A stretch of 64,000 bases of DNA from Streptomyces natalensis ATCC 27448. Its GTDB lineage: Bacteria > Actinomycetota > Actinomycetes > Streptomycetales > Streptomycetaceae. The stretch is taken from contig NZ_JRKI01000003.1 of assembly GCF_000935125.1 (NCBI RefSeq), positions 496,001-560,000 on the forward strand. The letters are read 5' to 3'. The position numbers were made by a program, and so were the translations under genes. Shown piece after piece: positions 30,502 through 39,409 of the stretch (within the stretch, counting starts at the first letter, position 1; each line of letters begins with the position of its first letter). The notes below the pieces were generated by a model that ran no database searches, was not told the origin of the DNA, and worked only from the letters and a program-made list of their open reading frames with translations.

Positions 30502-32271
30502 ATGATCGACCCGTCAGAGCCCGCTGTTCCCGGCGCCCTCGGGCCGCCGGAGACCCTGGAAGCGGCGCGGCTGCCCGTGCCGTCCGGGCTCGGCCGTCTG
30601 CTCGTCCTCGCGGTCGTCTTCGTCTGCGCCGCCTGCGGTCTGGTCTACGAACTCGAACTGGTCGCGCTGGCCACGTACTTGGTCGGCGACTCCGTCACCC
30701 AGGCGTCGGTCGTGCTGTCCGTCATGGTCTTCGCCATGGGCATCGGCGCCCTGCTCGCCAAGCGGATGCGCTGCCGGGCGGCGGTCGGCTTCGGCGTGGT
30801 CGAGGCGCTGCTCGCGCTGGTCGGCGGCAGCTCCGCGATGGCGCTCTACTCGTGCTTCGCCTGGTTCGGCCAGTCGCGCTCCGCGCTCGTCGGCTTCTCC
30901 CTGGCCATCGGGGTGCTGATCGGCGCCGAGGTGCCGCTGCTGATGACGCTGATCCAGCGGATCCGGCGGCAGGACGCGGGTGGTGCGGTCGCCGACCTCT
31001 TCGCCGCGGACTACGTCGGCGCGCTCGTCGGCGGACTGGCCTTCCCCTTCCTGCTGCTGCCCCGCCTGGGCCAGCTGACCGGTGCGCTGGTCACCGGCGC
31101 GGTCAATGCGGTGGCCGGCGGCGCGCTGGTGCTGTGGCTCTTCCGCCGCGATCTGAGTCCGCGTACGCGCTGGCTGCTGCTCCTGGTCAATGTGCTGGTG
31201 CTCGCCCTGCTCGCCACGGGGACGCTGCTGGCCTCGCCCTTCGAACGGGCCGCCCGGCGCGCGGTGTACGGGCCGGGGGTGCGGGTCGCGGTGCAGACCG
31301 GCGTCCAGGAGGTGGTGATGACCGGCGGCACGGGCGGCGGAGCCGGTGCGGGACGGGGGAGGAAAGGTTCCGGCGGGCCGCTGGAGCTGTATCTGGACGG
31401 CCGGCTGCGGGTCAGCGAGGTCAACGAATACCGCTACCACGAGGCGCTGGTGCATCCGGCGATGGCGGGCGGGCCGCATGCCCGGGTGCTGGTCCTCGGC
31501 GGCGGCGACGGCCTGGCGGTGCGCGAGATCCTGCGCTATCGCGCGGTCCGCTCGGTCACCGTCGTCGAACTGGACCCCGGCGTCCTGCACCTGGCCCGTA
31601 CGGACCCCGGCCTCTCCCGCCTCAACCATCACGCGCTGCGCGATCCCCGGGTCCATACGGTGACGGCGGACGCCTTCGACTGGCTGCGGCAGCGGCGCGC
31701 CGCGGCCTCCGGCGGCCGGCTGCCGGGGTCCCCCCGACGCGGGCCGCCGGGCGGGCGCGGGGAGAGCGCACCGTACGACGTGATCGTCTCCGACCTCCCC
31801 GACCCCGGGATCACCGCCAGCACCAAGCTCTATTCCCAGGAGTTCTACGGGCTCGCCGCGCGGCTGCTGGCCCCCGGCGGCCGCCTCGTGGTGCACGCCG
31901 GGGCGCCGACGGAGCGGCCGCGGTCGTACTGGACGGTGGAGGCGACGATGCGGTCGGTGGGCCTGGCGACCGTCCCCTACCGCGTCCCCGGACAGCCCGC
32001 CGACTTCTCCGGCGCCCCGGACCGCGCAACCGGCCCGGAGGGTTCCCTCCCGCCGGGGCGCTGCTCCGCCGTGCCGGCCCCCGGCGGCAACACGTTCTGG
32101 GGCTTCGTCCTGGCCGCGCGGCGCCCGCCCCGGCTGGACCTGGCCCCGGACGCCCCGCCGTTGGCCTCCGTCACCCGCGCCGGACTCCGCGCCGACGAAC
32201 GCGGCGCGGCCGCCGACCGCATCCCGTTCCTGCGGCCGTCGACCCTGATGCATCCGCGCTACCAGGGCTGA
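30502..32271 (+). CDS. Membrane-fused spermidine synthase (polyamine aminopropyltransferase)
   Basis: 589 residues. The N-terminal 250 residues form seven or so membrane helices. The C-terminal domain is a spermidine-synthase/methyltransferase fold with [16 protein letters not shown] near 330, a conserved [10 protein letters not shown] upstream, and [12 protein letters not shown] near 426 where the catalytic Asp and Y/D gate sit. It transfers an aminopropyl group from decarboxylated SAM to an amine. A glycine-rich stretch before the catalytic domain is an insertion. The promoter may be GTGACA...TAGCGT at 30461-30490. It follows DUF2617. Confidence 0.88.
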   Translation: MIDPSEPAVPGALGPPETLEAARLPVPSGLGRLLVLAVVFVCAACGLVYELELVALATYLVGDSVTQASVVLSVMVFAMGIGALLAKRMRCRAAVGFGVVEALLALVGGSSAMALYSCFAWFGQSRSALVGFSLAIGVLIGAEVPLLMTLIQRIRRQDAGGAVADLFAADYVGALVGGLAFPFLLLPRLGQLTGALVTGAVNAVAGGALVLWLFRRDLSPRTRWLLLLVNVLVLALLATGTLLASPFERAARRAVYGPGVRVAVQTGVQEVVMTGGTGGGAGAGRGRKGSGGPLELYLDGRLRVSEVNEYRYHEALVHPAMAGGPHARVLVLGGGDGLAVREILRYRAVRSVTVVELDPGVLHLARTDPGLSRLNHHALRDPRVHTVTADAFDWLRQRRAAASGGRLPGSPRRGPPGGRGESAPYDVIVSDLPDPGITASTKLYSQEFYGLAARLLAPGGRLVVHAGAPTERPRSYWTVEATMRSVGLATVPYRVPGQPADFSGAPDRATGPEGSLPPGRCSAVPAPGGNTFWGFVLAARRPPRLDLAPDAPPLASVTRAGLRADERGAAADRIPFLRPSTLMHPRYQG

Positions 32272-32353
32272 GGCGCGGCGGTCCCGCCGCCAGGACCACG
32301 GACTCCCGCCGGGGGGTGCCCGCAGCGCCGGGAAACGAATTAGGCTCCCTGCC

Positions 32354-33265
32354 ATGGAGCATGAGGTGTACGTTCCGTTTCCCGCCGGGACCGTGCGGCA
32401 GGCGCTCACCGAACCGGAGCGCGTGGCGCGCTGCGTGCCCGGTGTCCAGCTCGACGCCGACGCGGCCCCGCACATTCCCGAGGGCCGCCTCCGGCTGCGT
32501 ATCGGCAGCTCCACCATCACCTATCGCGGCACGCTGACGATCGCCAGCGGTGCCTCCTCGCAGGAGGACGCCGAGCTGGTCTTCGAGGCGAAGGGGACGG
32601 AGTCGCGCGGCGACGGCGCGGTCGCCCTGACGCTGACGGTCCGTCTGGTGCCGGCCACCGAGCCCGCCCCCGGTACGACGCTGGCCTGCACCGGCGCGCT
32701 GCGCGGGGACGGCCGCCTGGCCGAGGCCACCGACCAGGCCGCCGAGGCCGCGGGCCGCCGCCTCCTCGACCGTTTCGCGGAGAACCTCGCGGCGGATCTG
32801 GAGCGGCATCCGGTGGAGGACCCGCCCCAGAAGCCGTCCGGGACCGCGCCTGAGGCGCCGTCCGGTGAGCCCGCCGGGCGGGGGATCTTCGAGACCGAGG
32901 TGCCGCCGCCGTCGCTCGACGCCGGTAGCGAGGTGGACGCGGGGGATCTTGAGGAGGCGGACGACCAGGAGCTCGACGAGGTGGATGCCGCGCTCGACGG
33001 CGACCTGGTGCGCGAGGCGGACCTGGACGGCGACGGCGAGGACGAGCTGGGTGAGGTGCCGGCCGAGGCCGCACATGCGCGCCGGACGATGATCGGGCGC
33101 AGCGCCGAGGAGGTCGACCACGCACCGCCGCGCGGGCGGTATGCGCCGGTGCCGCCGCCGGAGGTGAACACCGCCTCGGCGACGCTGCGCTGGGCGGCAC
33201 CCGCGGCGGCGGTGGTGCTGGCCTCCGCCGTGGTCGTCGGCCGGGTGCTGCGCCGCCGGCGCTGA
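32354..33265 (+). CDS. CoxG/SRPBCC-domain protein with C-terminal membrane anchor
   Basis: 303 residues. MEHEVYVPFPAGTVRQALTEPERVARCVPGV begins a CoxG-type SRPBCC fold (about 1-150) ending in AAEAAGRRLLDRFAENL. A Glu/Asp/Pro-rich linker (155-265) and a C-terminal helix (277-298) with terminal Arg cluster follow. CoxG anchors CO dehydrogenase in carboxydotrophs; no cox genes are here, so the role is unknown. TAGGCT at 32341 ends 7 nt before the ATG, so the mRNA is probably leaderless. Confidence 0.8.
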   Translation: MEHEVYVPFPAGTVRQALTEPERVARCVPGVQLDADAAPHIPEGRLRLRIGSSTITYRGTLTIASGASSQEDAELVFEAKGTESRGDGAVALTLTVRLVPATEPAPGTTLACTGALRGDGRLAEATDQAAEAAGRRLLDRFAENLAADLERHPVEDPPQKPSGTAPEAPSGEPAGRGIFETEVPPPSLDAGSEVDAGDLEEADDQELDEVDAALDGDLVREADLDGDGEDELGEVPAEAAHARRTMIGRSAEEVDHAPPRGRYAPVPPPEVNTASATLRWAAPAAAVVLASAVVVGRVLRRRR

Positions 33266-33347
33266 GCGGGGCGGACTGCGGCGGGACGGCCGTGGCGGTC
33301 GGCGGTGGCGTCGCAGCCGTCCGCGGGCCCACCGTTAGGGTCGTGGC

Positions 33348-34196
33348 GTGAGCACCGACAACACCACCCGGAGCGCGGCGCCGACGCGGGCGGACGACGT
33401 ACGACTGGCCGCCGGGGACGCCGAAGTGACCGTCCGTCCGGACCTCGGCTGCCGCCTGGGCAGCCTGCGCGTCGGCGGCGTGGAGCTGCTGCGGCAGGGC
33501 GACACCTACGGCAGCTTCCCGATGGTTCCGTGGTGCGGCCGGATCGACCACGGCCGCTTCCGCAACGGCGGTGCGCTGCACCAGATGCCGGTCAACGCCG
33601 CACCGCACGCCATCCACGGCACCGGCCGCGATCTGCGCTGGCGCACCGCGCGGGCGGGCGCGAGGGAGGCCGTCTTCACCTACCGCCTGGCCGATCCGGC
33701 CGCCCCCTGGCCGTATCCGGGCACGGTGACCCAGCAGGTCGAGCTGGCCGAGGACGGCGGCTCGCTCACCCTGACCCTGGGTGTCGAGACGATCGGCGAC
33801 TCCTTCCCGGCGCAGGCCGGCTGGCACCCGTGGTTCCGGCGGAATCTGGGCGACGGCGGGGCGGATGTCACCGTCGACTTCGCGGCGGAGTGGCAGGAGG
33901 AGCGCGGCGCGGACCATCTCCCGACCGGCCGCCGGATCCCGCCGAAGCCGGGGCCCTGGGACGACTGCTTCGGGATGCCGCAGGGCGTGCATGTCACGCT
34001 CACCTGGCCGGGACGGCTCCAGCTGACGGTGGCCAGCCGCGCCGAGTGGGTCGTGGTCTACGACGAGCAGGCGGAGGCGGTCTGCATCGAGCCGCAGTCG
34101 GGCCCGCCCAACGGGCTCAATACGCTGCCGCACCTGGTCACGCCCATCGATCCGCTGGAGGTCTCCACGACCTGGAGCTGGCGGACGCTGTCCTGA
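33348..34196 (+). CDS. Aldose 1-epimerase-like protein
   Basis: 282 residues with mutarotase-type beta-sandwich signatures: PMVPWCGRIDHGRF near 57 and AIHGTGRDLRW near 85 with the catalytic-type His, and HPWFRR near 160, plus the C-terminal ...EPQSGPPNGLN (Glu). It should interconvert alpha and beta anomers of a hexose. TAGGGT ends 6 nt before the GTG start, indicating a leaderless mRNA. It is followed by pyrE on the same strand. Confidence 0.88.
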   Translation: MSTDNTTRSAAPTRADDVRLAAGDAEVTVRPDLGCRLGSLRVGGVELLRQGDTYGSFPMVPWCGRIDHGRFRNGGALHQMPVNAAPHAIHGTGRDLRWRTARAGAREAVFTYRLADPAAPWPYPGTVTQQVELAEDGGSLTLTLGVETIGDSFPAQAGWHPWFRRNLGDGGADVTVDFAAEWQEERGADHLPTGRRIPPKPGPWDDCFGMPQGVHVTLTWPGRLQLTVASRAEWVVVYDEQAEAVCIEPQSGPPNGLNTLPHLVTPIDPLEVSTTWSWRTLS

Positions 34197-34238
34197 GCGC
34201 CCGGTCCGGGCCCTGGGGCAGGCTCTAAGCTCATGGCC

Positions 34239-34781
34239 ATGAGTGACGACGTGCGCGGCGAGCTGCTGCAGCAGATCAAGGACAAGGCCGTGGTGCACGG
34301 CAAGGTGACGCTTTCCTCCGGCAAGGAAGCCGACTACTACATCGACCTGCGCCGGATCACCCTGGACGGCGAGGCCGCGCCGCTGGTCGGCCGGCTGATG
34401 CTGGACATCACCGCCGACCTGGACTACGACGCGGTGGGCGGGCTGACGCTGGGCGCCGATCCGGTCGCGACCTCGATGCTGCATGCGTCCGCCGCCCGTG
34501 GCCGCCGGCTGGACTCCTTCGTCGTCCGCAAGGCGCAGAAGGCGCACGGTATGCAGCGCCGTATCGAGGGCCCGGACATCAAGGGCCGCCGGGTGCTGGT
34601 CGTCGAGGACACCTCCACCACCGGCGGCTCGCCGCTGACCGCCGTCGAGGCAGCGCGCGAGGCGGGCGCCGAGGTCGTTGCGGTTGCGACGATCGTGGAC
34701 CGGGGCGCGGCCTCGGCCATCGCCGAGGCGGGCCTCCCGTACATCACCGGCTACCAGCTCGGCGACCTCGGCCTGGCCTAA
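34239..34781 (+). CDS. pyrE: Orotate phosphoribosyltransferase
   Basis: 180 residues from the ATG at 34239; an ATG at 34233 is the other option, but TAAGCT at 34226-34231 places a leaderless transcript start at 34239. The enzyme makes orotidine 5'-phosphate from orotate and PRPP. Seen: TLSSGKEADYYIDLRR near 25-40 (orotate contacts) and the PRPP motif VLVVEDTSTTGGS near 120-132. The gene ends in a terminator hairpin with a parS core. Confidence 0.97.
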   Translation: MSDDVRGELLQQIKDKAVVHGKVTLSSGKEADYYIDLRRITLDGEAAPLVGRLMLDITADLDYDAVGGLTLGADPVATSMLHASAARGRRLDSFVVRKAQKAHGMQRRIEGPDIKGRRVLVVEDTSTTGGSPLTAVEAAREAGAEVVAVATIVDRGAASAIAEAGLPYITGYQLGDLGLA

Positions 34782-34829
34782 GCGATCTTGCCTGACGGTC
34801 GCACCGCTTTGACCTGCGGCTTTCGCAAG

Positions 34830-34865
34830 GGGCGGTCGGTTTCACGTGAAACCGACCGCCCTTTT
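34830..34865 (+). terminator. Perfect 32-bp palindrome with U tract: terminator of pyrE with a parS core
   Basis: GGGCGGTCGG + parS core + CCGACCGCCC is a perfect 16-bp inverted repeat followed by TTTT. The same DNA is a complete parS 14-mer at its centre (34839-34852). Confidence 0.85.
34839..34852. other. parS site (ParB-binding)
   Basis: GTTTCACGTGAAAC, the perfect Streptomyces-type parS 14-mer, at the tip of the pyrE terminator palindrome. Confidence 0.88.
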
Positions 34866-34985
34866 GCATGAAGGCCGGACGGGCGATGTGGAGCGAACAA
34901 CCGAGTCTGGGAGGATGGCCCCGGCGAAAGTCCTCGCCCCCTGGTCAGGGAAGAACGCACACCCGCCTACACAAGGAGCGGACAG

Positions 34986-36008
34986 ATGCCCATCGCAACT
35001 CCCGAGGTCTACAACGAGATGCTCGACCGGGCGAAGGCAGGCAAGTTCGCCTACCCGGCCATCAACGTCACCTCGACCCAGACCCTGCACGCCGCACTGC
35101 GTGGTTTCGCGGAGGCCGAGAGCGACGGCATCATCCAGATTTCCACCGGCGGTGCGGAGTTCCTGGGCGGCCAGTACAACAAGGACATGGTCACCGGTGC
35201 GGTGGCGCTCGCCGAGTTCGCGCATGTCGTGGCCGCCAAGTACGACATCACCGTCGCGCTGCACACCGACCACTGCCCCAAGGACAAGCTCGACGGGTAC
35301 GTCCGTCCGCTCCTGGACGTCTCCGCGGAGCGCGTCGCCAAGGGTCTGAACCCGCTCTTCCAGTCCCACATGTGGGACGGCTCGGCCGAGACCCTCGCCG
35401 ACAACCTGTCCATCGGCCAGGAGCTGCTCGCCAAGGCCGCCGCCGCCAAGATCATCCTTGAGGTCGAGATCACCCCGACCGGCGGCGAGGAGGACGGCGT
35501 CACCCACGAGATCAACGACGAGCTCTACACCACGGTCGACGACGCGATCCGTACCGCCGAGGCGCTGGGCCTGGGCGAGAAGGGCCGCTACCTGCTCGCC
35601 GCCTCCTTCGGCAACGTCCACGGCGTCTACAAGCCGGGCAACGTCGTGCTGCGCCCCGAGCTGCTCAGGGACCTCCAGGAGGGCGTGGCCGACCGGTTCG
35701 GCAAGCAGAACCCGTTCGACTTCGTCTTCCACGGCGGCTCCGGCTCCACCGAGCAGGAGATCGCCACCGCGCTGGAGAACGGCGTGGTCAAGATGAACCT
35801 CGACACCGACACCCAGTACGCCTTCACGCGCCCGGTCGCGGACCACATGTTCCGCAACTACGACGGCGTGCTGAAGGTCGACGGCGAGGTCGGCAACAAG
35901 AAGACCTACGACCCGCGCAGCTGGGGCAAGCTGGCCGAGGCCGGTATGGCCAAGCGCGTGACCGAGGCCTGCGCCAACCTGCGCTCCACGGGCACCAAGA
36001 TCAAGTAA
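34986..36008 (+). CDS. fba: Class II fructose-bisphosphate aldolase
   Basis: 340 residues. It splits fructose 1,6-bisphosphate in glycolysis and gluconeogenesis and uses zinc. Seen: VALHTDHCPKDKL near 92 (zinc His), the central GRYLLAASFGNVHGVYKPG near 200 and the phosphate loop HGGSGSTEQE near 250 with NLDTDTQYAF near 280. This is the standard type for actinobacteria. A GGAGCGGAC ribosome binding site precedes the ATG. It is separated from pyrE by the parS-terminator palindrome and ends with a strong hairpin. Confidence 0.97.
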   Translation: MPIATPEVYNEMLDRAKAGKFAYPAINVTSTQTLHAALRGFAEAESDGIIQISTGGAEFLGGQYNKDMVTGAVALAEFAHVVAAKYDITVALHTDHCPKDKLDGYVRPLLDVSAERVAKGLNPLFQSHMWDGSAETLADNLSIGQELLAKAAAAKIILEVEITPTGGEEDGVTHEINDELYTTVDDAIRTAEALGLGEKGRYLLAASFGNVHGVYKPGNVVLRPELLRDLQEGVADRFGKQNPFDFVFHGGSGSTEQEIATALENGVVKMNLDTDTQYAFTRPVADHMFRNYDGVLKVDGEVGNKKTYDPRSWGKLAEAGMAKRVTEACANLRSTGTKIK

Positions 36009-36023
36009 GTCCGTACGGGCTTT

Positions 36024-36060
36024 GAAGGGCCCCGCATCCGTCCGGGATGCGGGGCCCTTC
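36024..36060 (+). terminator. Terminator of fba
   Basis: A perfect 16-bp stem (GAAGGGCCCCGCATCC and its complement) with a 5-nt loop, 15 bp after the fba stop. Confidence 0.88.
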
Positions 36061-36104
36061 CGCGTCGCCGGGCAAGCACGCGCCGGGAGGGGCATGCTCG
36101 CCGT

Positions 36105-37631
36105 ATGAGCGAAGCGGGCTTTCCCGGCGGGGTACGGCTGGCGTCGGGGCGGGGGCGCTGGGTGCTGATGACGGCCGTGCTGGGGTCGGGCATGGCGATG
36201 CTCGACAGCACCGTCGTCAACGTCGCGCTGCCCACCATCGGCCGGGACCTCCAGGCCGGTCTGGGCGTGCTCCAGTGGACCGTCTCCGCCTACATGCTCA
36301 CCCTCGCCTCGCTGATCCTGCTCGGCGGCTCGCTCGGCGACCTCTACGGGCGGCGGCGGGTGTTCGTCATCGGCGTGGTGTGGTTCGCCGCGGCCTCGCT
36401 GCTGTGCGGGCTGGCGCCGAACGCCGGGGTGCTGATCGCGGCCCGTGCGCTGCAAGGGGTGGGCGGGGCGCTGCTCACGCCGGGGTCGCTGGCGCTGATG
36501 CAGGCGGTTTTCCATCCGGACGACCGGGCGCGGGCGGTCGGCGCGTGGTCGGGGCTCGGCGGGGTGGCCGCGGCGGTCGGGCCGTTCCTCGGCGGCTGGC
36601 TGGTGGACGGGCCGGGCTGGCGCTGGGTGTTCTTCGTGAATGTCCCGCTGGCGGCGGTGTGTGTGCCGGTGGCGCTGCGGCATGTGCCCGAGACCCGCGA
36701 GCGGGGTGTCCGCGAGCACCGCGGGTTCGATGTGCCGGGCGCGGTGCTGGGGGCGCTGGCGCTGGCCGGGGTGACGTATGCGCTGATCGCGGCGCCGGAC
36801 CGGGGCGCCTCGCCCGCGGTGGTCGTCCCGGCGGTGATCGGGCTGCTGCTCGGGGCGGCGTTCGTCCGGGTCGAGCGGCGGCGCCCCGACCCGATGCTGC
36901 CCCCGGAGATCTTCGCCATCCGCCAGTTCACCGCCGTCAACGCCGTGACGGTCTGTGTGTACGCGGCCTTCGGCGGCTTCTTCTTCCTCTCCGTGCTCCA
37001 GCTCCAGGTCGTGGCGGGCTACTCGGCGCTGGAGGCCGGTACGGCGCTGCTGCCCACGACCGTGCTGATGCTGCTGCTGTCCGCCCGCTCCGGCGAACTC
37101 GGCCAGCGCATCGGGCCGCGGATCCCGCTCACCGTGGGGCCCGTCCTCTGCGCCGCCGGGATGCTGCTGATGATGCGGGTCGGGGCGCATGCGTCGTATC
37201 CGGCCGAGGTGCTGCCCGCGCTGGTGGTGCTGGGCATCGGCATGGTGACGCTGGTCGCGCCGCTGACCTCGACGGTGCTGGCGGCCGTGGACGTCGACCG
37301 GGCGGGTCTGGCCAGCGGTATCAACAACGCGGCGGCGCGCGCCGCGAGCCTGGTCGCGGTCGCCGCGCTGCCCCTGCTCGCGGGAATGGGCCCCGAGGCC
37401 TACCGCTCCCCGGATGTCTTCGCGGCCGCCTTCCGCCGCGCCATGCCCCTGTGCGCCGGAATCCTGCTGGCCGGAGCCCTGATCGCCTGGCTCACCGTCC
37501 GCAGCGACGCGCTACGCGCCGAACCCGAGCCATGCCACCCGGAGTGCCAGTACCACTGCGGGGTGAGCGCCCCACCCCTGGACCCCGGCGAGGCCCGGGA
37601 CCCGGGCGCCGGAAGTCCGGACGGAGGGTGA
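36105..37631 (+). CDS. MFS drug:proton antiporter (DHA2, 14-TM type)
   Basis: 508 residues and about 14 membrane segments. The N-terminal LDSTVVNVALPTIG block, motif A-like GGSLGDLYGRRRVFV near 70, and motif C-like AVGPFLGGWLVDGPGWRWVFFVN near 155-178 mark a DHA2-family multidrug transporter. CATGCT ends 6 nt before the ATG, consistent with a leaderless mRNA. No regulator gene is adjacent. A polar C-terminal tail extends about 45 residues. Confidence 0.9.
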   Translation: MSEAGFPGGVRLASGRGRWVLMTAVLGSGMAMLDSTVVNVALPTIGRDLQAGLGVLQWTVSAYMLTLASLILLGGSLGDLYGRRRVFVIGVVWFAAASLLCGLAPNAGVLIAARALQGVGGALLTPGSLALMQAVFHPDDRARAVGAWSGLGGVAAAVGPFLGGWLVDGPGWRWVFFVNVPLAAVCVPVALRHVPETRERGVREHRGFDVPGAVLGALALAGVTYALIAAPDRGASPAVVVPAVIGLLLGAAFVRVERRRPDPMLPPEIFAIRQFTAVNAVTVCVYAAFGGFFFLSVLQLQVVAGYSALEAGTALLPTTVLMLLLSARSGELGQRIGPRIPLTVGPVLCAAGMLLMMRVGAHASYPAEVLPALVVLGIGMVTLVAPLTSTVLAAVDVDRAGLASGINNAAARAASLVAVAALPLLAGMGPEAYRSPDVFAAAFRRAMPLCAGILLAGALIAWLTVRSDALRAEPEPCHPECQYHCGVSAPPLDPGEARDPGAGSPDGG

Positions 37632-37853
37632 CCACCAGGCGAGCGGAAAGCGCCACGCCCACCCCCACCGACCTCCTCCTCCCCACCCACGTAGGACGAA
37701 GTCCGCAGGGTCGCCCCCGCTCCCGACACACCACGCCCGCCGCTGGGGGTACCTCCCAGCGTCAGCTGGGGGAGCCACGGCGAAGAACCCCCACGGCGGG
37801 AAAGCCGACAACGTGGGGAGGAAGCACAGCGCAGCTCTTGGCAGACTGAAGCC

Positions 37854-38267
37854 ATGCCCATTCACGAGAACCTCCTCGGGGGACCGCCCCCGACCCAGCT
37901 GCCCGACGAGCCCGAGCCCCGCGAGCTGCTCGCGTCGGGCACGGCTCCGACCGATGTCGCCGCCAAGTACCCCACGTCCTCGCTGGCCTGGGCGCAGCTC
38001 GCGGACGATGCGTTCCAGGGCGGCCGGACCGTCGAGTCGTACGCCTACGCCCGCACCGGCTACCACCGGGGTCTGGACGCGCTGCGCCGGGCCGGCTGGA
38101 AGGGCCACGGCCCGGTGCCCTGGGAGCACGAGCCCAACCGCGGTTTCCTGCGGGCCCTGCACGCGCTCGCCCGCGCCGCGCAGGCGATCGGCGAGCAGGA
38201 GGAGTACGAGCGCTGCTCGACGTTCCTGCGTGAGTCCTCGCCGACCGCGGCCGACATGCTGTCCTGA
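37854..38267 (+). CDS. DUF3151-family protein
   Basis: 137 residues, MPIHENLLGGPPPTQLPDEP at the N-terminus. Helical repeats AWAQLADDAFQGGRTVESYAYARTGYHRGLDALRRAGWKG and FLRALHALARAAQAIGEQEEYERC match the DUF3151 pattern of actinobacteria. It looks like a short TPR-like fold. Function unknown. CAGACT ends 6 nt before the ATG. It lies just upstream of the kynurenine operon on the same strand, separated by 176 bp. Confidence 0.85.
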   Translation: MPIHENLLGGPPPTQLPDEPEPRELLASGTAPTDVAAKYPTSSLAWAQLADDAFQGGRTVESYAYARTGYHRGLDALRRAGWKGHGPVPWEHEPNRGFLRALHALARAAQAIGEQEEYERCSTFLRESSPTAADMLS

Positions 38268-38443
38268 CGGCTGCGATCTCCAGGGCCGGCCGCATGATCG
38301 CGGTCGGCCCTTGCGCGGCCGGAGCCCAGCACCGATGATTTCAGGTGGGCCGGGTCAGACCCGCGCCTGAGGGGACCGGGGCTCCCGAGCCGACAAGGAA
38401 GGAGCGGACCGCTACCCGGTAGTTCGCACCTGAGGAGTCCCTC

Positions 38444-39409
38444 ATGTCGCAGCCATTTCCTCTTTCTCCCGCCGTGACCGAAGATTCCGGCGGCAATGTT
38501 TCACGTGAAACCCTCGCATTCGCCGCCGACGATGTTTCACGTGAAACACCGGCCGCCGGCGCGGCCGTAGCGGCCCCCAAGGCCCCCGTGGCCCTCGTGG
38601 CCCCCGATCTGAGCATCGGCAGCACCACCACGACCCCGTACGAGGACTACGTCCAGGCGAGCGTCCTCACCCACCTCCAGCACCCGCTCTCCGACGATCC
38701 CGGCGAGATGGTCTTTCTGGTGACCACTCAGGTGATGGAGCTGTGGTTCACGGTCATCGTGCACGAGTGGTGCACGGCCGCCGAGGCGCTGCGCCGCGAC
38801 GATCTGACGGTGGCCATGGACGCCCTGCGCCGCTCCACCTACGAGCTGGAGGCGTTGAACGCCGCCTGGAAGCCGCTCGCCCGGCTGACCCCGGAGCAGT
38901 TCAACGCCTACCGCAGCGCGCTCGGCGAGGGCTCCGGGTTCCAGTCCGCGATGTACCGGCGGCTGGAGTTCCTGCTGGGCGAGAAGTCCGCGGCGATGCT
39001 GGTGCCGCACCGTGGCGCTCCGCGCGAGTACGCCGAGCTGGAGAAGGCGCTCCAGGAGCCGAGCCTGTGGGACGAGGTGCTGCGGCTGCTCGCGCGCCGT
39101 GGCCATGCGGTCCCTGAGGCCGTGCTCCGGCGGGACCTGGGGCTGCGCTATGAGTCGGACCCGGGCGTCGAGGCCGTATGGGCCGAGATCTACGCGGGCC
39201 CGCAGGAGTCCGAACTGGTCCTTCTCGGCGAGGCGTTGACCGATGTCGGCGAGCTGGTGTGGCGATGGCGCAACGACCACCTCGTCGCGACCCGGCGGGC
39301 GATGGGCTCGAAAATGGGCACCGGCGGCTCCGCGGGCGTGGCCTGGCTGGAGAAGCGGGCCCGTAAGAACGTCTTCCCCGAGCTGTGGACGGCGCGCAGC
39401 CATGTCTGA
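38444..39409 (+). CDS. kynA: Tryptophan 2,3-dioxygenase (N-terminus encodes two parS sites)
   Basis: 321 residues. It opens the indole ring of tryptophan to N-formylkynurenine with a heme. The core starts about residue 52 (STTTTPYEDYVQASVLTHLQHPL, a TDO pattern). Other landmarks are EMVFLVTTQVMELWFTVIVHEW and a C-terminal GTGGSAGVAWLEKRARKNVFPELW. Residues 1-50 are a nonconserved lead that includes VSRET twice, because two perfect parS sites are in frame there. The ATG has GAGGAG 7 bp upstream. The stop overlaps the kynU start by 8 nt. Confidence 0.93.
   Translation: MSQPFPLSPAVTEDSGGNVSRETLAFAADDVSRETPAAGAAVAAPKAPVALVAPDLSIGSTTTTPYEDYVQASVLTHLQHPLSDDPGEMVFLVTTQVMELWFTVIVHEWCTAAEALRRDDLTVAMDALRRSTYELEALNAAWKPLARLTPEQFNAYRSALGEGSGFQSAMYRRLEFLLGEKSAAMLVPHRGAPREYAELEKALQEPSLWDEVLRLLARRGHAVPEAVLRRDLGLRYESDPGVEAVWAEIYAGPQESELVLLGEALTDVGELVWRWRNDHLVATRRAMGSKMGTGGSAGVAWLEKRARKNVFPELWTARSHV
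38498..38511. other. parS site inside kynA
   Basis: Perfect GTTTCACGTGAAAC in frame, encoding part of NVSRETL. Confidence 0.88.
38534..38547. other. parS site inside kynA (second)
   Basis: Perfect GTTTCACGTGAAAC in frame, encoding part of DVSRETP, 36 bp after the first copy (start to start). Confidence 0.88.

Noticed and set aside
34842-37190. 782-residue minus-strand frame over fba and the MFS gene
   Set aside because: Antisense shadow of two well-supported genes.
36047-37849. 600-residue plus-strand frame
   Set aside because: It is an out-of-frame shadow of the MFS gene at 36105.
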